Below are positions 32,053-40,532 of a DNA stretch of 41,424 bases, in pieces. Made by a program: the position numbers and the translations under genes. Positions within the stretch are counted from its first letter, which is position 1; each line of letters starts with the position of its first letter. The stretch comes from Opitutales bacterium UBA7389 (GTDB lineage: Bacteria; Verrucomicrobiota; Verrucomicrobiia; Opitutales; Opitutaceae): contig DKNL01000215.1 in assembly GCA_002474325.1 (NCBI GenBank), forward strand, positions 1-41,424, in the 5' to 3' direction. The notes beneath the pieces are model-generated. The model worked only from the letters and a program-made list of their open reading frames with translations, made no database searches and was not told the DNA's origin.

Positions 32053-33354
32053 ATGCATAGCAGACGTAGCTGGCTGAAATTGAGTGGCTGCCTAGCGGCT
32101 GCCTCCGTATTCCCCTTATCCAAGGCCGGAGGTCAAGCATCCAAAAAAGCAACGAGAGGAACCGCTCCCTTGAAGATTACAAAAGTCGAACCGATAATCG
32201 TCAGTGCCCCGAACATCGATGGGCCTTTGAGCGATTACGTGGAAATGCCGCCGATCGGGACCATGAAGGAACGAACGGGTTTGGGCTACCGGCTCAATCA
32301 TTCCTTTCCGTCCCGTACCAGGGGTCATAGTTTTGATGTTCTCGTTAAGATAACGACGAGCGAGGGAATCATTGGTTGGGGCGAAGCCCATGCTCCGGTG
32401 GCTCCGGCTGTCCACGCCAAGGTAATCACGGACCTACTGGCTCCGATTATAATTGGGGAAGACGCCCGTCGGATTGGTCCGCTATTCGAAAAAATGTACT
32501 CTAGCCAGAGACTTAGAGGCTATGCCACGGGCTTCTACATGGAGTCGATCGCTGCCATAGACATCGCCTTATGGGACATTCTGGGCAAATATTTGAATCA
32601 ACCTGTGTATCAACTCCTTGGAGGCAAATACCGGGATAGTATTCCAACCTATCAAGGAGCTGGCACGCCTGGGGATGCCGAGCAATCCATGCAAGAAGGT
32701 TTCACCGCTATAAAAATGGGCTTCAACAAGTCCAGCAACGAAGGTTTTGAGGTCATCGAGAAGGTATCCGAAGTTGTAGGCTCGCGCGGCCAAGTGTTTA
32801 TCGATTCGCTGGGGGCTTTTAAATTGCACGAAGCGATCAAGGTGGGGCGGAGGCTCGACGAATTGGGCAATATTGGCTGGTTCGAAGACGCTCTCATGCC
32901 GGAAGATACTGCGAGCTATCCCATTCTCGCAGAAGCGCTGGATACCGCTGTTTGCGCGGGAGAAGGCTTTGTTAACCGATTCCAATTTCGCGATCTATTC
33001 GTCAAGCGCAGCCTGGATATCATCAATCCCGATGTCGGTCGGGCTGGCGGTATTACCGAGTGCAAGCGCATTGCCGATATGGCCGACAGTTTCGGCATTC
33101 TTTGGTCGCCGCACGTGAGCTCCGGATTTCCCCCTTACGTGGCGGCATCGATACACTTAGCGGTGGCTACACCGAACGCTGTGATCATGGAAGCGGGTAA
33201 TATCCACAAAGCTACTGATGTGCGTAGTTCGCGAGGGAACCTGCTATTAAAGGAACCGATCGAATTTAAGCCAGGTTACGCGGTTGTTCCGGAGAAGCCC
33301 GGCTTGGGAATCGAGTTTGACGAAAAGGAACTCAAAAAGGTAATTGTCAATTAA
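32053..33354 (+). CDS. enolase-superfamily (mandelate racemase/MLE group) protein with Tat signal
   Basis: 433 residues from ATG 32053; a TTG at 32035 is in frame. The N-terminus 'HSRRSWLKLSGCLAAASVF' reads as a twin-arginine signal. The enzyme body has 'VLVKITTSEGIIGWGEAH', 'ESIAAIDIALWDILGK', a single lysine at 221 in 'TAIKMGF', metal ligands Asp251 ('FIDSLG'), Glu278 ('WFEDAL') and Glu304 ('CAGEGF'), and His354 in 'WSPHVSSG' paired with Asp327. These suit an acid-sugar dehydratase or racemase. Family members normally work in the cytoplasm, so the signal is odd. A DHDPS-type aldolase, a second enolase-family gene and a symporter follow on the same strand. Confidence 0.88.
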   Translation: MHSRRSWLKLSGCLAAASVFPLSKAGGQASKKATRGTAPLKITKVEPIIVSAPNIDGPLSDYVEMPPIGTMKERTGLGYRLNHSFPSRTRGHSFDVLVKITTSEGIIGWGEAHAPVAPAVHAKVITDLLAPIIIGEDARRIGPLFEKMYSSQRLRGYATGFYMESIAAIDIALWDILGKYLNQPVYQLLGGKYRDSIPTYQGAGTPGDAEQSMQEGFTAIKMGFNKSSNEGFEVIEKVSEVVGSRGQVFIDSLGAFKLHEAIKVGRRLDELGNIGWFEDALMPEDTASYPILAEALDTAVCAGEGFVNRFQFRDLFVKRSLDIINPDVGRAGGITECKRIADMADSFGILWSPHVSSGFPPYVAASIHLAVATPNAVIMEAGNIHKATDVRSSRGNLLLKEPIEFKPGYAVVPEKPGLGIEFDEKELKKVIVN

Positions 33355-33447
33355 TAATCCAACCGTGAAAAAGGAAACTAGAGACAATTCATCGTCCTGC
33401 ATTCTTCGGAAATCGGCCGCTGTCTTTGAGCTGAAAGTCTAAGCAGA

Positions 33448-34374
33448 ATGGCTGTTAAACTTGAAGGAATTTTGCCGGTTTTGCCGACGCCTTACTTGGC
33501 TGATGGCAATGTTGATCTGGATTCAATGGAATCAGTGGCGCAATTTTGCGTCGATGCGGGAGCAAGCGCCTTGGTCTTCCCAGGAGTGGCCAGCGAGTTC
33601 AACTTCCTTTCATCCGATGAACGCATGGCTCTAATGCGAGTCGTTTGCGGAGTGGCCAAAGGACGTTTGCCTATAGTCTGCAGCGGTGGAGCTGGCGAGG
33701 CGAAAACTATAGGAGCGGACATCCTCAGGTCGCAGCAATTGGGAGCTGAAGCGGCCATGGTCTTGATCCCAAAGCAATTTCAAGGAGATGGAGAAGGAGC
33801 GTTGCGATTCATTCTTTCGGTGATCGAAAATGCACCGGGAATAGATATCGTTTTGCAGAATGCTCCGAATCCGGTGGGAGCGGGCTTGGATGCATCAGAC
33901 TTGATGCGAATCGTTGAAGCTACTGATGCCATTAGTTATGTGAAGGAGGAGACGCTTCCTTCTGGTCCCAGGATCACGGAACTCCGAGATTCGGCGCCTG
34001 AGCACCTTTGCGGAGTGATTGGTGGTGGGGGAGCTCGGTACGTGATCGACGAGATGAATCGCGGAGCTGTAGCCGCTATGCCGGCTACCGAAATCATAGA
34101 TATCCACGTGGAAATGTGGAACGCCTACCAGCGAGGGAACGAGGATAAAGCTCGGGAACTCTATCGGGAATCCTTGCCACTGCTTATCATCCAATTGATT
34201 TACCGCATGCGACTAACCAAGACAGTACTTACCAAACGCGGTATCTTCACCAATTCCATAGTTAGGGCTCCCTTGCCAGAATTCGATGCTTATGATGAGG
34301 CAGAGTTGGAAGCCCAATTGAACCGGCTTTCCCGGTACCTCAAGATTGCTCCAGCGAAAGTAGCCGTTACATGA
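33448..34374 (+). CDS. DHDPS-superfamily aldolase-like protein lacking the usual catalytic tyrosine
   Basis: 308 residues, TIM barrel. 'GILPVLPTPYLADGNVDLD' opens it, and 'GVASEFNFLSSDER' stands where most members have G-T-T-G-E. The Schiff-base lysine is Lys166 in 'ISYVKEETLPSG'. The strand that normally reads Y-N/D-x-P is 'VLQNAPNP', placing Gln137 where the catalytic Tyr is expected. Some acid-sugar aldolases and dehydratases of this superfamily vary here, so it may act on a 2-keto-3-deoxy sugar acid made by the neighbouring enolase-family enzyme. The stop overlaps the next gene's ATG as ATGA, showing translational coupling. Confidence 0.86.
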   Translation: MAVKLEGILPVLPTPYLADGNVDLDSMESVAQFCVDAGASALVFPGVASEFNFLSSDERMALMRVVCGVAKGRLPIVCSGGAGEAKTIGADILRSQQLGAEAAMVLIPKQFQGDGEGALRFILSVIENAPGIDIVLQNAPNPVGAGLDASDLMRIVEATDAISYVKEETLPSGPRITELRDSAPEHLCGVIGGGGARYVIDEMNRGAVAAMPATEIIDIHVEMWNAYQRGNEDKARELYRESLPLLIIQLIYRMRLTKTVLTKRGIFTNSIVRAPLPEFDAYDEAELEAQLNRLSRYLKIAPAKVAVT

Positions 34375-35543
34375 GCCGCGTCGTCCAGGTTGATGCCTTC
34401 ATCTTAACGGTTCCTCGGGACGAGCCCTATTTGGGAGCTTTGGGGCCGGGTGAGACTCCGAATAAGCGAGGCTATTTCGTTCGTCAGGGCAACAAGACCG
34501 TATATCCAATTTTCGATCGCTCAGTAGTCGTTCGAGTTATTACGGATTCTGGCGAAGCGGGCTGGGGGGAGACCTACGGAATCGTAGCCCCTAAGGCGAC
34601 GACAGCGATCATTGTCGATTTGCTGGCGGACTTCGTAGTCGGTCGCGATCCGGCCGAGGCCCCCGCGATCCATGACGATCTCTACAGCCTAATGCGGGTT
34701 CGTGGATATACGGGTGGATTCTATCTGGATGCTCTCGCGGCGGTGGATATCGCCCTTTGGGATGCAGCGGGAAAAGTAGCAGGGAAACCGATTTATGAAT
34801 TGCTTGGCGGTCGAAGGCGTAAAGAGCTTTCTGGGTACGTTTCCGGATTGCCAAGACCGACTCTGGATGAGAGAGCGGTATTTGCCAAGGACTGGTTGGG
34901 CAGAGGATTCGACCGTTTCAAGTTCGCCGGGGCTGTTGCCGGGGAAGGAATCGTGCAAGAGATGGCCAAATTGCGGGAAGCACTGGGCGATGACACTCAG
35001 ATCGGTTGCGATATGCATTGGGCCCACACGCCGGATGAGGCCATCGATGCTATCAAACAGATGGAGCCTTATGATCTTTGGTTCGCAGAGGCTCCCATCG
35101 CTCCCGAAAATTTGAAGGGCTTGGCTAAAGTAGCCCAATCTGTGGATACGCCCATTGGAGTGGGCGAAGAGTGGCGAACCCTGTTCGAAGCACAACTTCG
35201 TTTTGACGCTGATGCCGTAAAGATCGTCCAGCCCGAGATGGGCCATACGGGGATCACCGAGTTCATTCGAATATCCAAGGCAGCCCACGAAAGGGGTATC
35301 AGTATATTGCCCCACGCGACAGTGGGTTCTGGGATCTTCCTAGCGGCCAGCCTGCACGCCAGTTTTTCGTTGGAAGGCGTCATTGGCCATGAATACCAGC
35401 ATTCTGTGGTCGAGCGTAATCATAATTTGATGACAAATCGAATCGTGTGCACGAACGGAAATTATCAATTGAGCGATGCTGCCGGACTAGGAGTTGAGCC
35501 GACGGAAGACATGCTATCGCGTCTAGAACTTCAGACTGATTAA
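34371..35543 (+). CDS. enolase-superfamily acid-sugar dehydratase-like protein (cytoplasmic)
   Basis: 390 residues, no signal. Marks: 'SVVVRVITDSGEAGWGETYG', 'LDALAAVDIALWDAAGK', Lys184 in 'FDRFKFAGAV', metal ligands Asp214 ('GCDMHW'), Glu240 ('WFAEAPI') and Glu266 ('GVGEEW'), His216 two residues after the first ligand, and His315 in 'ILPHATVGSG'. The D-x-H pattern resembles that of galactonate- and gluconate-type dehydratases. It is coupled to the aldolase by an ATGA overlap, which fits dehydration of a sugar acid followed by aldol cleavage. The exact substrate is not predictable. The SSS symporter follows after 165 bases. Confidence 0.9.
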   Translation: MSRVVQVDAFILTVPRDEPYLGALGPGETPNKRGYFVRQGNKTVYPIFDRSVVVRVITDSGEAGWGETYGIVAPKATTAIIVDLLADFVVGRDPAEAPAIHDDLYSLMRVRGYTGGFYLDALAAVDIALWDAAGKVAGKPIYELLGGRRRKELSGYVSGLPRPTLDERAVFAKDWLGRGFDRFKFAGAVAGEGIVQEMAKLREALGDDTQIGCDMHWAHTPDEAIDAIKQMEPYDLWFAEAPIAPENLKGLAKVAQSVDTPIGVGEEWRTLFEAQLRFDADAVKIVQPEMGHTGITEFIRISKAAHERGISILPHATVGSGIFLAASLHASFSLEGVIGHEYQHSVVERNHNLMTNRIVCTNGNYQLSDAAGLGVEPTEDMLSRLELQTD

Positions 35544-35708
35544 TAGTCGAGAGCCCACTTTGATCATGTTGCATAGCAACCCATTCGCCCCATCAATAAG
35601 CCTTCAAGGGTATATCGTTGTCTTAAAAGGTAGCAATCGATCTTCGAGCGGCCATGTTGCCAACCTCAGGAAAATACTCTCACCACAAAATTCTAATCCC
35701 TTCCTAAG

Positions 35709-37433
35709 ATGCAAGCAATAGACTATCTGGTAATCATTCTCTATGTCCTCGGTATCGTTGGGGCCGGTATGGTGTTCGCCAACAAGATGAAGAGCTCCAA
35801 AGACATGTTTGTGGCGGGCGGACAATCGCCTTGGTGGGTCTCGGGCTTGTCGGCATTCATGACGATGTTCTCGGCCGGTACTTTCGTCGTTTGGGGAGGA
35901 ATTGCCTACAAATATGGAGCGGTGGCCATCGCCATTAATCTTTGCTACGGAGTATCCGCATTGTTGGTGGGTTGGTTTCTTGCCAGCGTGTGGAGGAAGG
36001 CGGGCGTCGACTCCGCTGCCGAGTTCCTTCGTATGCGATTCGGGGGATCGATCGTTCAGTTTTATACCTGGTTCAAGGGATCCTTAACCCTCTTCAGCAC
36101 AGGGGGAGCTGTCTATGCTCTTTCTAAAATCGTTACGGCACTGATGCCTTTGCCGGAAGGCCATTTCCTTGCGGATCCCGCTACGGGTCACTTGTCGGTT
36201 CCTTTGACATCTTTAGCATTGTGTATCATTGTCATCGCTATCGCTTTCGCCGGGGGTCTCTGGGCGGTTTTGGTGACAGATGTATTACAGTTTGTTATAC
36301 TCACGGCCTCAGTGGTTTTCGTTGTTCCTCTCATGCTCATGAAGGTGGGAGGCTGGGGGTCATTCCTTGAGGCGGCTCCGGAGGGCTTCCTCGCACCGGT
36401 GGTTGAGGACTATTCTGCGTGGTTTCTGGTAAGCTGGATGATAGTCAACTTTTTTGTCTTTGCCGCGGATTGGTCCTTTGTGCAGAGGTGGGTCTGCGTG
36501 CCCACTGCCAAAGACGCGAAAAAGGCTGCGTACCTGATCGGCGGGCTCTATCTAGCAAGCCCCATTTTTTGGATGCTGCCTCCACTTATCTATCGTGTGG
36601 TCAACCAAAGTGCTGATACCGAGCAAGCTTACATTCTGGCCTGCCAATATGTGCTTCCGGCGGGTATGATGGGACTAATGGTAGCAGCTATGGCTTCGGC
36701 AACGGCTAGTATGGCTACGACGCGGTTGAATGTTTTTGCCGGCGCGTTCACCGAAGCCTATCACAATATGATGGGCAAGGACGCATCTGAAAAGAAACTC
36801 GTCTTCGTTGGTCGGATGATCACGCTGATACTCGGTATCGTGGTTATCGGAGGAGCCTTGTTAATACCAAAATATGGCTACACAAAATTTATTGTGGATA
36901 TCAATAAGTTGCTCTACGTACCACTTTTTCTGCCTACAGTATGGGGTCTGTTCTCGAGAAAGATTGGCATAACGGCAGTATGGGTTACGACGGCTGTTGG
37001 CTTCGTAACCGCTTATCTGATGCGATTTGGCTTGGCTGAAGGAGGCGTTTTCGTGGATGTGGATCTCTTGAGACCGATCGCTCTCTGGATTGGGGAAAAC
37101 TCGGGTTTCGCGGATATGATTGGCGGAATTGTTGTGCCTTTTCTTATCTTGATGGTCCTGGAATTGCTGGAAAAACATGAAAGTCCAGGTTGGGATCGAG
37201 CTGTGGCTATGCAGCAGGCCTTCGAGGAAAAGCCGGTCGCCAAGGCTTACACGCTCCCGGGCAAGATGGTGGCTATTGCCTTGGTTGCAATTGGAGTCCT
37301 CATGACGGGATTGACTATAATCGACAGTGAAGAGGCAGGCATCTTGATCGCTTTCGCAATAGTCGTTTTTGGAATCGCCGGAGTGTTGTATCATTTCCTG
37401 AGGCGAGCGGATCGAGCTAACGAGTCTATTTAG
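35709..37433 (+). CDS. sodium:solute symporter (SSS family)
   Basis: 574 residues with about 13 membrane helices. 'IDYLVIILYVLGIVGAG' opens the first helix; 'KSSKDMFVAGGQSPWWVSGLS' is the conserved block after it, and 'MASATASMATTRLNVFAGAF' is the helix-8-like Na+-site segment. It should take up an organic solute with sodium, most simply the sugar acid handled by the two upstream cytoplasmic enzymes. It is in the same direction as the enolase-aldolase pair, and a strong hairpin follows its stop. Confidence 0.93.
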   Translation: MQAIDYLVIILYVLGIVGAGMVFANKMKSSKDMFVAGGQSPWWVSGLSAFMTMFSAGTFVVWGGIAYKYGAVAIAINLCYGVSALLVGWFLASVWRKAGVDSAAEFLRMRFGGSIVQFYTWFKGSLTLFSTGGAVYALSKIVTALMPLPEGHFLADPATGHLSVPLTSLALCIIVIAIAFAGGLWAVLVTDVLQFVILTASVVFVVPLMLMKVGGWGSFLEAAPEGFLAPVVEDYSAWFLVSWMIVNFFVFAADWSFVQRWVCVPTAKDAKKAAYLIGGLYLASPIFWMLPPLIYRVVNQSADTEQAYILACQYVLPAGMMGLMVAAMASATASMATTRLNVFAGAFTEAYHNMMGKDASEKKLVFVGRMITLILGIVVIGGALLIPKYGYTKFIVDINKLLYVPLFLPTVWGLFSRKIGITAVWVTTAVGFVTAYLMRFGLAEGGVFVDVDLLRPIALWIGENSGFADMIGGIVVPFLILMVLELLEKHESPGWDRAVAMQQAFEEKPVAKAYTLPGKMVAIALVAIGVLMTGLTIIDSEEAGILIAFAIVVFGIAGVLYHFLRRADRANESI

Positions 37434-37453
37434 AGAACAGTCTGACTGTCGTC

Positions 37454-37480
37454 CCTCTTTGATTTCGACAATCAAGGAGG
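37454..37480 (+). terminator. hairpin after the symporter
   Basis: CCTCTTTGATT (37454-37464) pairs with AATCAAGGAGG (37470-37480) apart from one G-T wobble; loop of 5. It lies 21 bases after the symporter stop. There is no T-run, so the termination mode is uncertain. A small hairpin, CTAAC-CTTA-GTTAG, lies further on in the same 269-base gap. Confidence 0.5.
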
Positions 37481-37702
37481 ATTGGTCTCGCGTTCGTATT
37501 CCTATGTATGGTATCTCGAACTAACCTTAGTTAGCAGAGATACTGAGTTGACGACTGCGATTACCTAGGGTTAGGCAGCACTAGCTTTAATGCCCGTTTT
37601 CCAAGAAAAAGAGTTTGGTTCCCCCGTTTTCTGTCTGATCGTGTTGGCGATCTTTTTCCACGCTGCCACTCTTCACGGATAAATAGTTGCACCGATACTA
37701 AC

Positions 37703-40210
37703 ATGAAACTCAACAGGTTATTAGTTTTCAAGGTAGTTACTGTATTGATCGTCCCGCTAACCCTACTCGCCCTACTTGAATCGGGGCTCAGGCTAATTGG
37801 ATTCGGCTATAGTGCCAGTGTCTTTGATGAGGAAAAGGGAATAGTCCGGAACAATTGGGCCTTTACATTCAGCTACTTTCCTTGGTCGGTAGCCCGGCCG
37901 ATGAAGTCGGTCGAGTTTTCGGCGAAGAAAGAGCCTGGTTCGCTGAGGGTATTTGTTTTGGGTGGTTCAGCTGCCCAAGGGTATCCTGCCTCGGAGTATG
38001 GCATGGCTAATCAAATTCAAGTTAAACTGGAGAAGGCTTATCCAGGTCGAAGGATCGAGGTGATTAACGCAGCAATCTCCGCGGTAAACTCTCATGTCAT
38101 GCTGCCGGTGGCCAAGGCTTGTTTGGAGTACGACCCCGACTTTTTGGTGGTGTATATGGGGAATAATGAGGTTGCCGGTCCCTTCGGAGCCGGGAGTTTG
38201 TATACGGGTTTTGGCGACAATCTCAGCTTTCTCCGTTTGAGCAATTCTCTCAAGTCCTTAAGGTTATACCAGATGATGGTGGTGCTGGCCGGGAGGCACC
38301 AAGTGACTTCGGGCACTTGGAAAGGGATGGATTTTTATTTGGAGAATTCAGTTTTTGAGAACGACGATCGACTGCAGACAGTTTACAGTCACTTCGAAAG
38401 CAATTTGAACAATATACTATCAGCCGCAGCTGAAAAGGATTGTCAGGTTCTGTTATCCACTGTTGCGGTTAATCTTTCGGACTGCCCGCCATTCATTTCG
38501 GACGATGGAGGGCACGCGGAGGCGAGTTACAGGAAAGGTCTTGTCCATCAAGGACGGGGAGATGTCCAGGGGGCATTGGCTGCTCTCAAAGAAGCTCGCG
38601 ATTTGGATGGACTTCGGATGCGAGCGGATAGCGAGTTGAATGACATCATTAGGCGATTTGCAACTACGGGAAGCACTCATGTCACATTGGTGGACTCGGA
38701 AAAGGTTTTTGAGCAAAGTGAAAGCGGTGATCTTAACATCCCGGGAGATACGGATTTCTACGATCATGTGCATCTGTCCTTTGAAGGGAACTACAAGGTA
38801 GCTTCTGCCTTTTCCGAGGCTCTCCTTTCCCAACTGGGAGCCTCCGAATCGCTTACAATCTCAAGGGAAGAGATGACGTATGAGTTGGCTTTTACGCAAT
38901 GGGATGAGTTTCGAATCTTACAAAATATCACTGAGCACGTGCTAAGCAAGGTTCCGTACACAAATCAGTGGAATCATCGGGAGAAACAGTTGATAAGGCG
39001 ACGACAAGTAAAGGAGCGGGAAATCCAACTCACACCGAAAGTAATTGAGAAGAGTCTATCTCTTTACCAAGCCGCCCTAAAAAAGCGGCCGGGGAATACC
39101 GACCTGAGACGGCGAATGAGCCAGCTTTTGGTTGATAGAGGTGAACTGGACAATGCTCGAAGGCTACTTCGGTCATTAGTTGAGGACTTTCCGAAGAATA
39201 TAGAGGCCCAGTATCAGCTGAGTCTTATTGCGGTTTCGATGAATTATTTCGATGAAGCAGAGAAAAGCCTTTTAGATATATTGGAGTTAAATCCTTACGC
39301 CATCGAAGCCCGCAATGCTTATTTGCTGGTTTTGTTCAACGGAAAACGGTTCAACGATGCTATCCGCTACAATAAGAAGCTCCTAGAGGATCATCCGGAG
39401 GATCCGGACTTCTATCACGTGTACGCCTCGATACTGGAGGCTCAGGGAAAGACGATAGATGCTATAGAGCAGTTGAGAACAGCTCTCCGGATCGATCCCA
39501 AGCACGAGAAATCGAGGATTTTGATGATTGAGACACTGCTTCAGAATCGGCAGATCTCACAAGCTTTGCGGACCACTCGGAATTGGTCATTGGCGGATCC
39601 AGATAACCCTAAGGCATTGAACCAAGAAGCTCAGCTCTTGGCTCAAAAAAGTGAATACGATTTGGCTTTGGAACTCTACAGAAAGGCTATGGTTCTAGAT
39701 CCTGACTTTGTCGTCGCCCGGTCGAACTTCGTGCAGCTTTTGGCTAAGCTAGGTCGTTTCGAGGAGGCTATTCGCTACTTGCGTAAACAGCTGGTGGACG
39801 ATCCGGAAATCCAGGAAGGCTACTCTATGCTGGGGTTGGCACTAGACGTTAGTGGACGCAGAAAAGAAGCTGTGGAGACATTTAGGTCTGGCTTGGAAAG
39901 GGAGCCAAACAATGTAAAAATTCTTCGGGAGCTGGCTTGGATCAAAGCGACCGCGAAAGACGAGCAATGGAGAGATGGAGTTGAGGCGGAAAAATTGGCT
40001 AAGCGAGCTGTGGCCTTGGCCCCAGATGACGCGGATTTTCAGCAAGTACTGGCAGCTGCCTATGCAGAAAACCTTCGATTCGATCAGGCTTTGGGAATTG
40101 CCCGAAGTGCATTACAGCTGGCTGCAGCCAATGGCAATCAAGGCCTTTCTAGTCTAATTAGGCATTGCATTAAAGCATACGAGAGCAGGCAACCCATACG
40201 CGCCAATTAA
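37703..40210 (+). CDS. SGNH-hydrolase-like domain fused to TPR repeats, membrane-anchored
   Basis: 835 residues. One N-terminal membrane segment is at about 9-28. An SGNH/GDSL-like domain follows: 'FVLGGSAAQGYP' with Ser89 as the candidate nucleophile, 'VVYMGNNEVAGPFG' with the block-III Asn at 154-155, and 'TDFYDHVHLSFEGN' with Asp354 and His357 as the acid-base pair. From about 430 to 820 the protein is a run of tetratricopeptide repeats ('AQYQLSLIAVSMNYFDEAEKSL', shortened in feel; 'AIEQLRTALRIDPKH', 'ALELYRKAMVLDPDF'). The likely role is an esterase or deacetylase at the membrane with a protein-binding scaffold. The target is unknown, and there is no close partner on either side. Confidence 0.85.
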   Translation: MKLNRLLVFKVVTVLIVPLTLLALLESGLRLIGFGYSASVFDEEKGIVRNNWAFTFSYFPWSVARPMKSVEFSAKKEPGSLRVFVLGGSAAQGYPASEYGMANQIQVKLEKAYPGRRIEVINAAISAVNSHVMLPVAKACLEYDPDFLVVYMGNNEVAGPFGAGSLYTGFGDNLSFLRLSNSLKSLRLYQMMVVLAGRHQVTSGTWKGMDFYLENSVFENDDRLQTVYSHFESNLNNILSAAAEKDCQVLLSTVAVNLSDCPPFISDDGGHAEASYRKGLVHQGRGDVQGALAALKEARDLDGLRMRADSELNDIIRRFATTGSTHVTLVDSEKVFEQSESGDLNIPGDTDFYDHVHLSFEGNYKVASAFSEALLSQLGASESLTISREEMTYELAFTQWDEFRILQNITEHVLSKVPYTNQWNHREKQLIRRRQVKEREIQLTPKVIEKSLSLYQAALKKRPGNTDLRRRMSQLLVDRGELDNARRLLRSLVEDFPKNIEAQYQLSLIAVSMNYFDEAEKSLLDILELNPYAIEARNAYLLVLFNGKRFNDAIRYNKKLLEDHPEDPDFYHVYASILEAQGKTIDAIEQLRTALRIDPKHEKSRILMIETLLQNRQISQALRTTRNWSLADPDNPKALNQEAQLLAQKSEYDLALELYRKAMVLDPDFVVARSNFVQLLAKLGRFEEAIRYLRKQLVDDPEIQEGYSMLGLALDVSGRRKEAVETFRSGLEREPNNVKILRELAWIKATAKDEQWRDGVEAEKLAKRAVALAPDDADFQQVLAAAYAENLRFDQALGIARSALQLAAANGNQGLSSLIRHCIKAYESRQPIRAN

Positions 40211-40525
40211 CTTTGTAAGTCGATAAGCCGTTAGCTTGAACCTCGAAATTTGAAGAAAATCTGAAAGTATGCTTGCTGAATTATCGTAAGGACTGTGATC
40301 GTCGTTGTTGACCAGCTCTCGGCGCCTACCGCGTTCCAGATCGAACCAGTTGACGAATTTCAGCTCGCCTCTCTGCGAGACCCAAAGGTTTTGTCCGGCG
40401 TTACCTAGTTTGCCAATTGATAGCTGTTCGAAACCGATATGCCTAAATATAGACTCCTCAGAAGCCGTTGCCACTATAAAACCTGTAGGGGAAATCCCAT
40501 GACGGACATTAATAGGAGCTGTCTA
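40211..40525 (-). pseudogene. probable remnant of an FG-GAP/VCBS-type protein
   Basis: In the 322-base gap between the TPR gene and the sialidase-fold gene, the minus strand has an open frame from about 40525 that runs past 40211 into the TPR gene. It includes 'LGNAGQNLWVSQRGELKF' and 'DLERGRRRELVNNDDH', which resemble segments of FG-GAP/VCBS repeat proteins ('NLYVS-x-G', then 'D-L-N-x-D-G'). There is no ATG start, only a GTG at 40474, and the similarity stops after about 60 residues. I read it as a decayed gene fragment; a chance frame is the alternative. Confidence 0.35.
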
Positions 40526-40532
40526 GATTGTA

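Noticed and set aside
36861..37475. 204-residue minus-strand frame
   Set aside because: Antisense to the membrane helices of the symporter; hydrophilic shadow with no family match.
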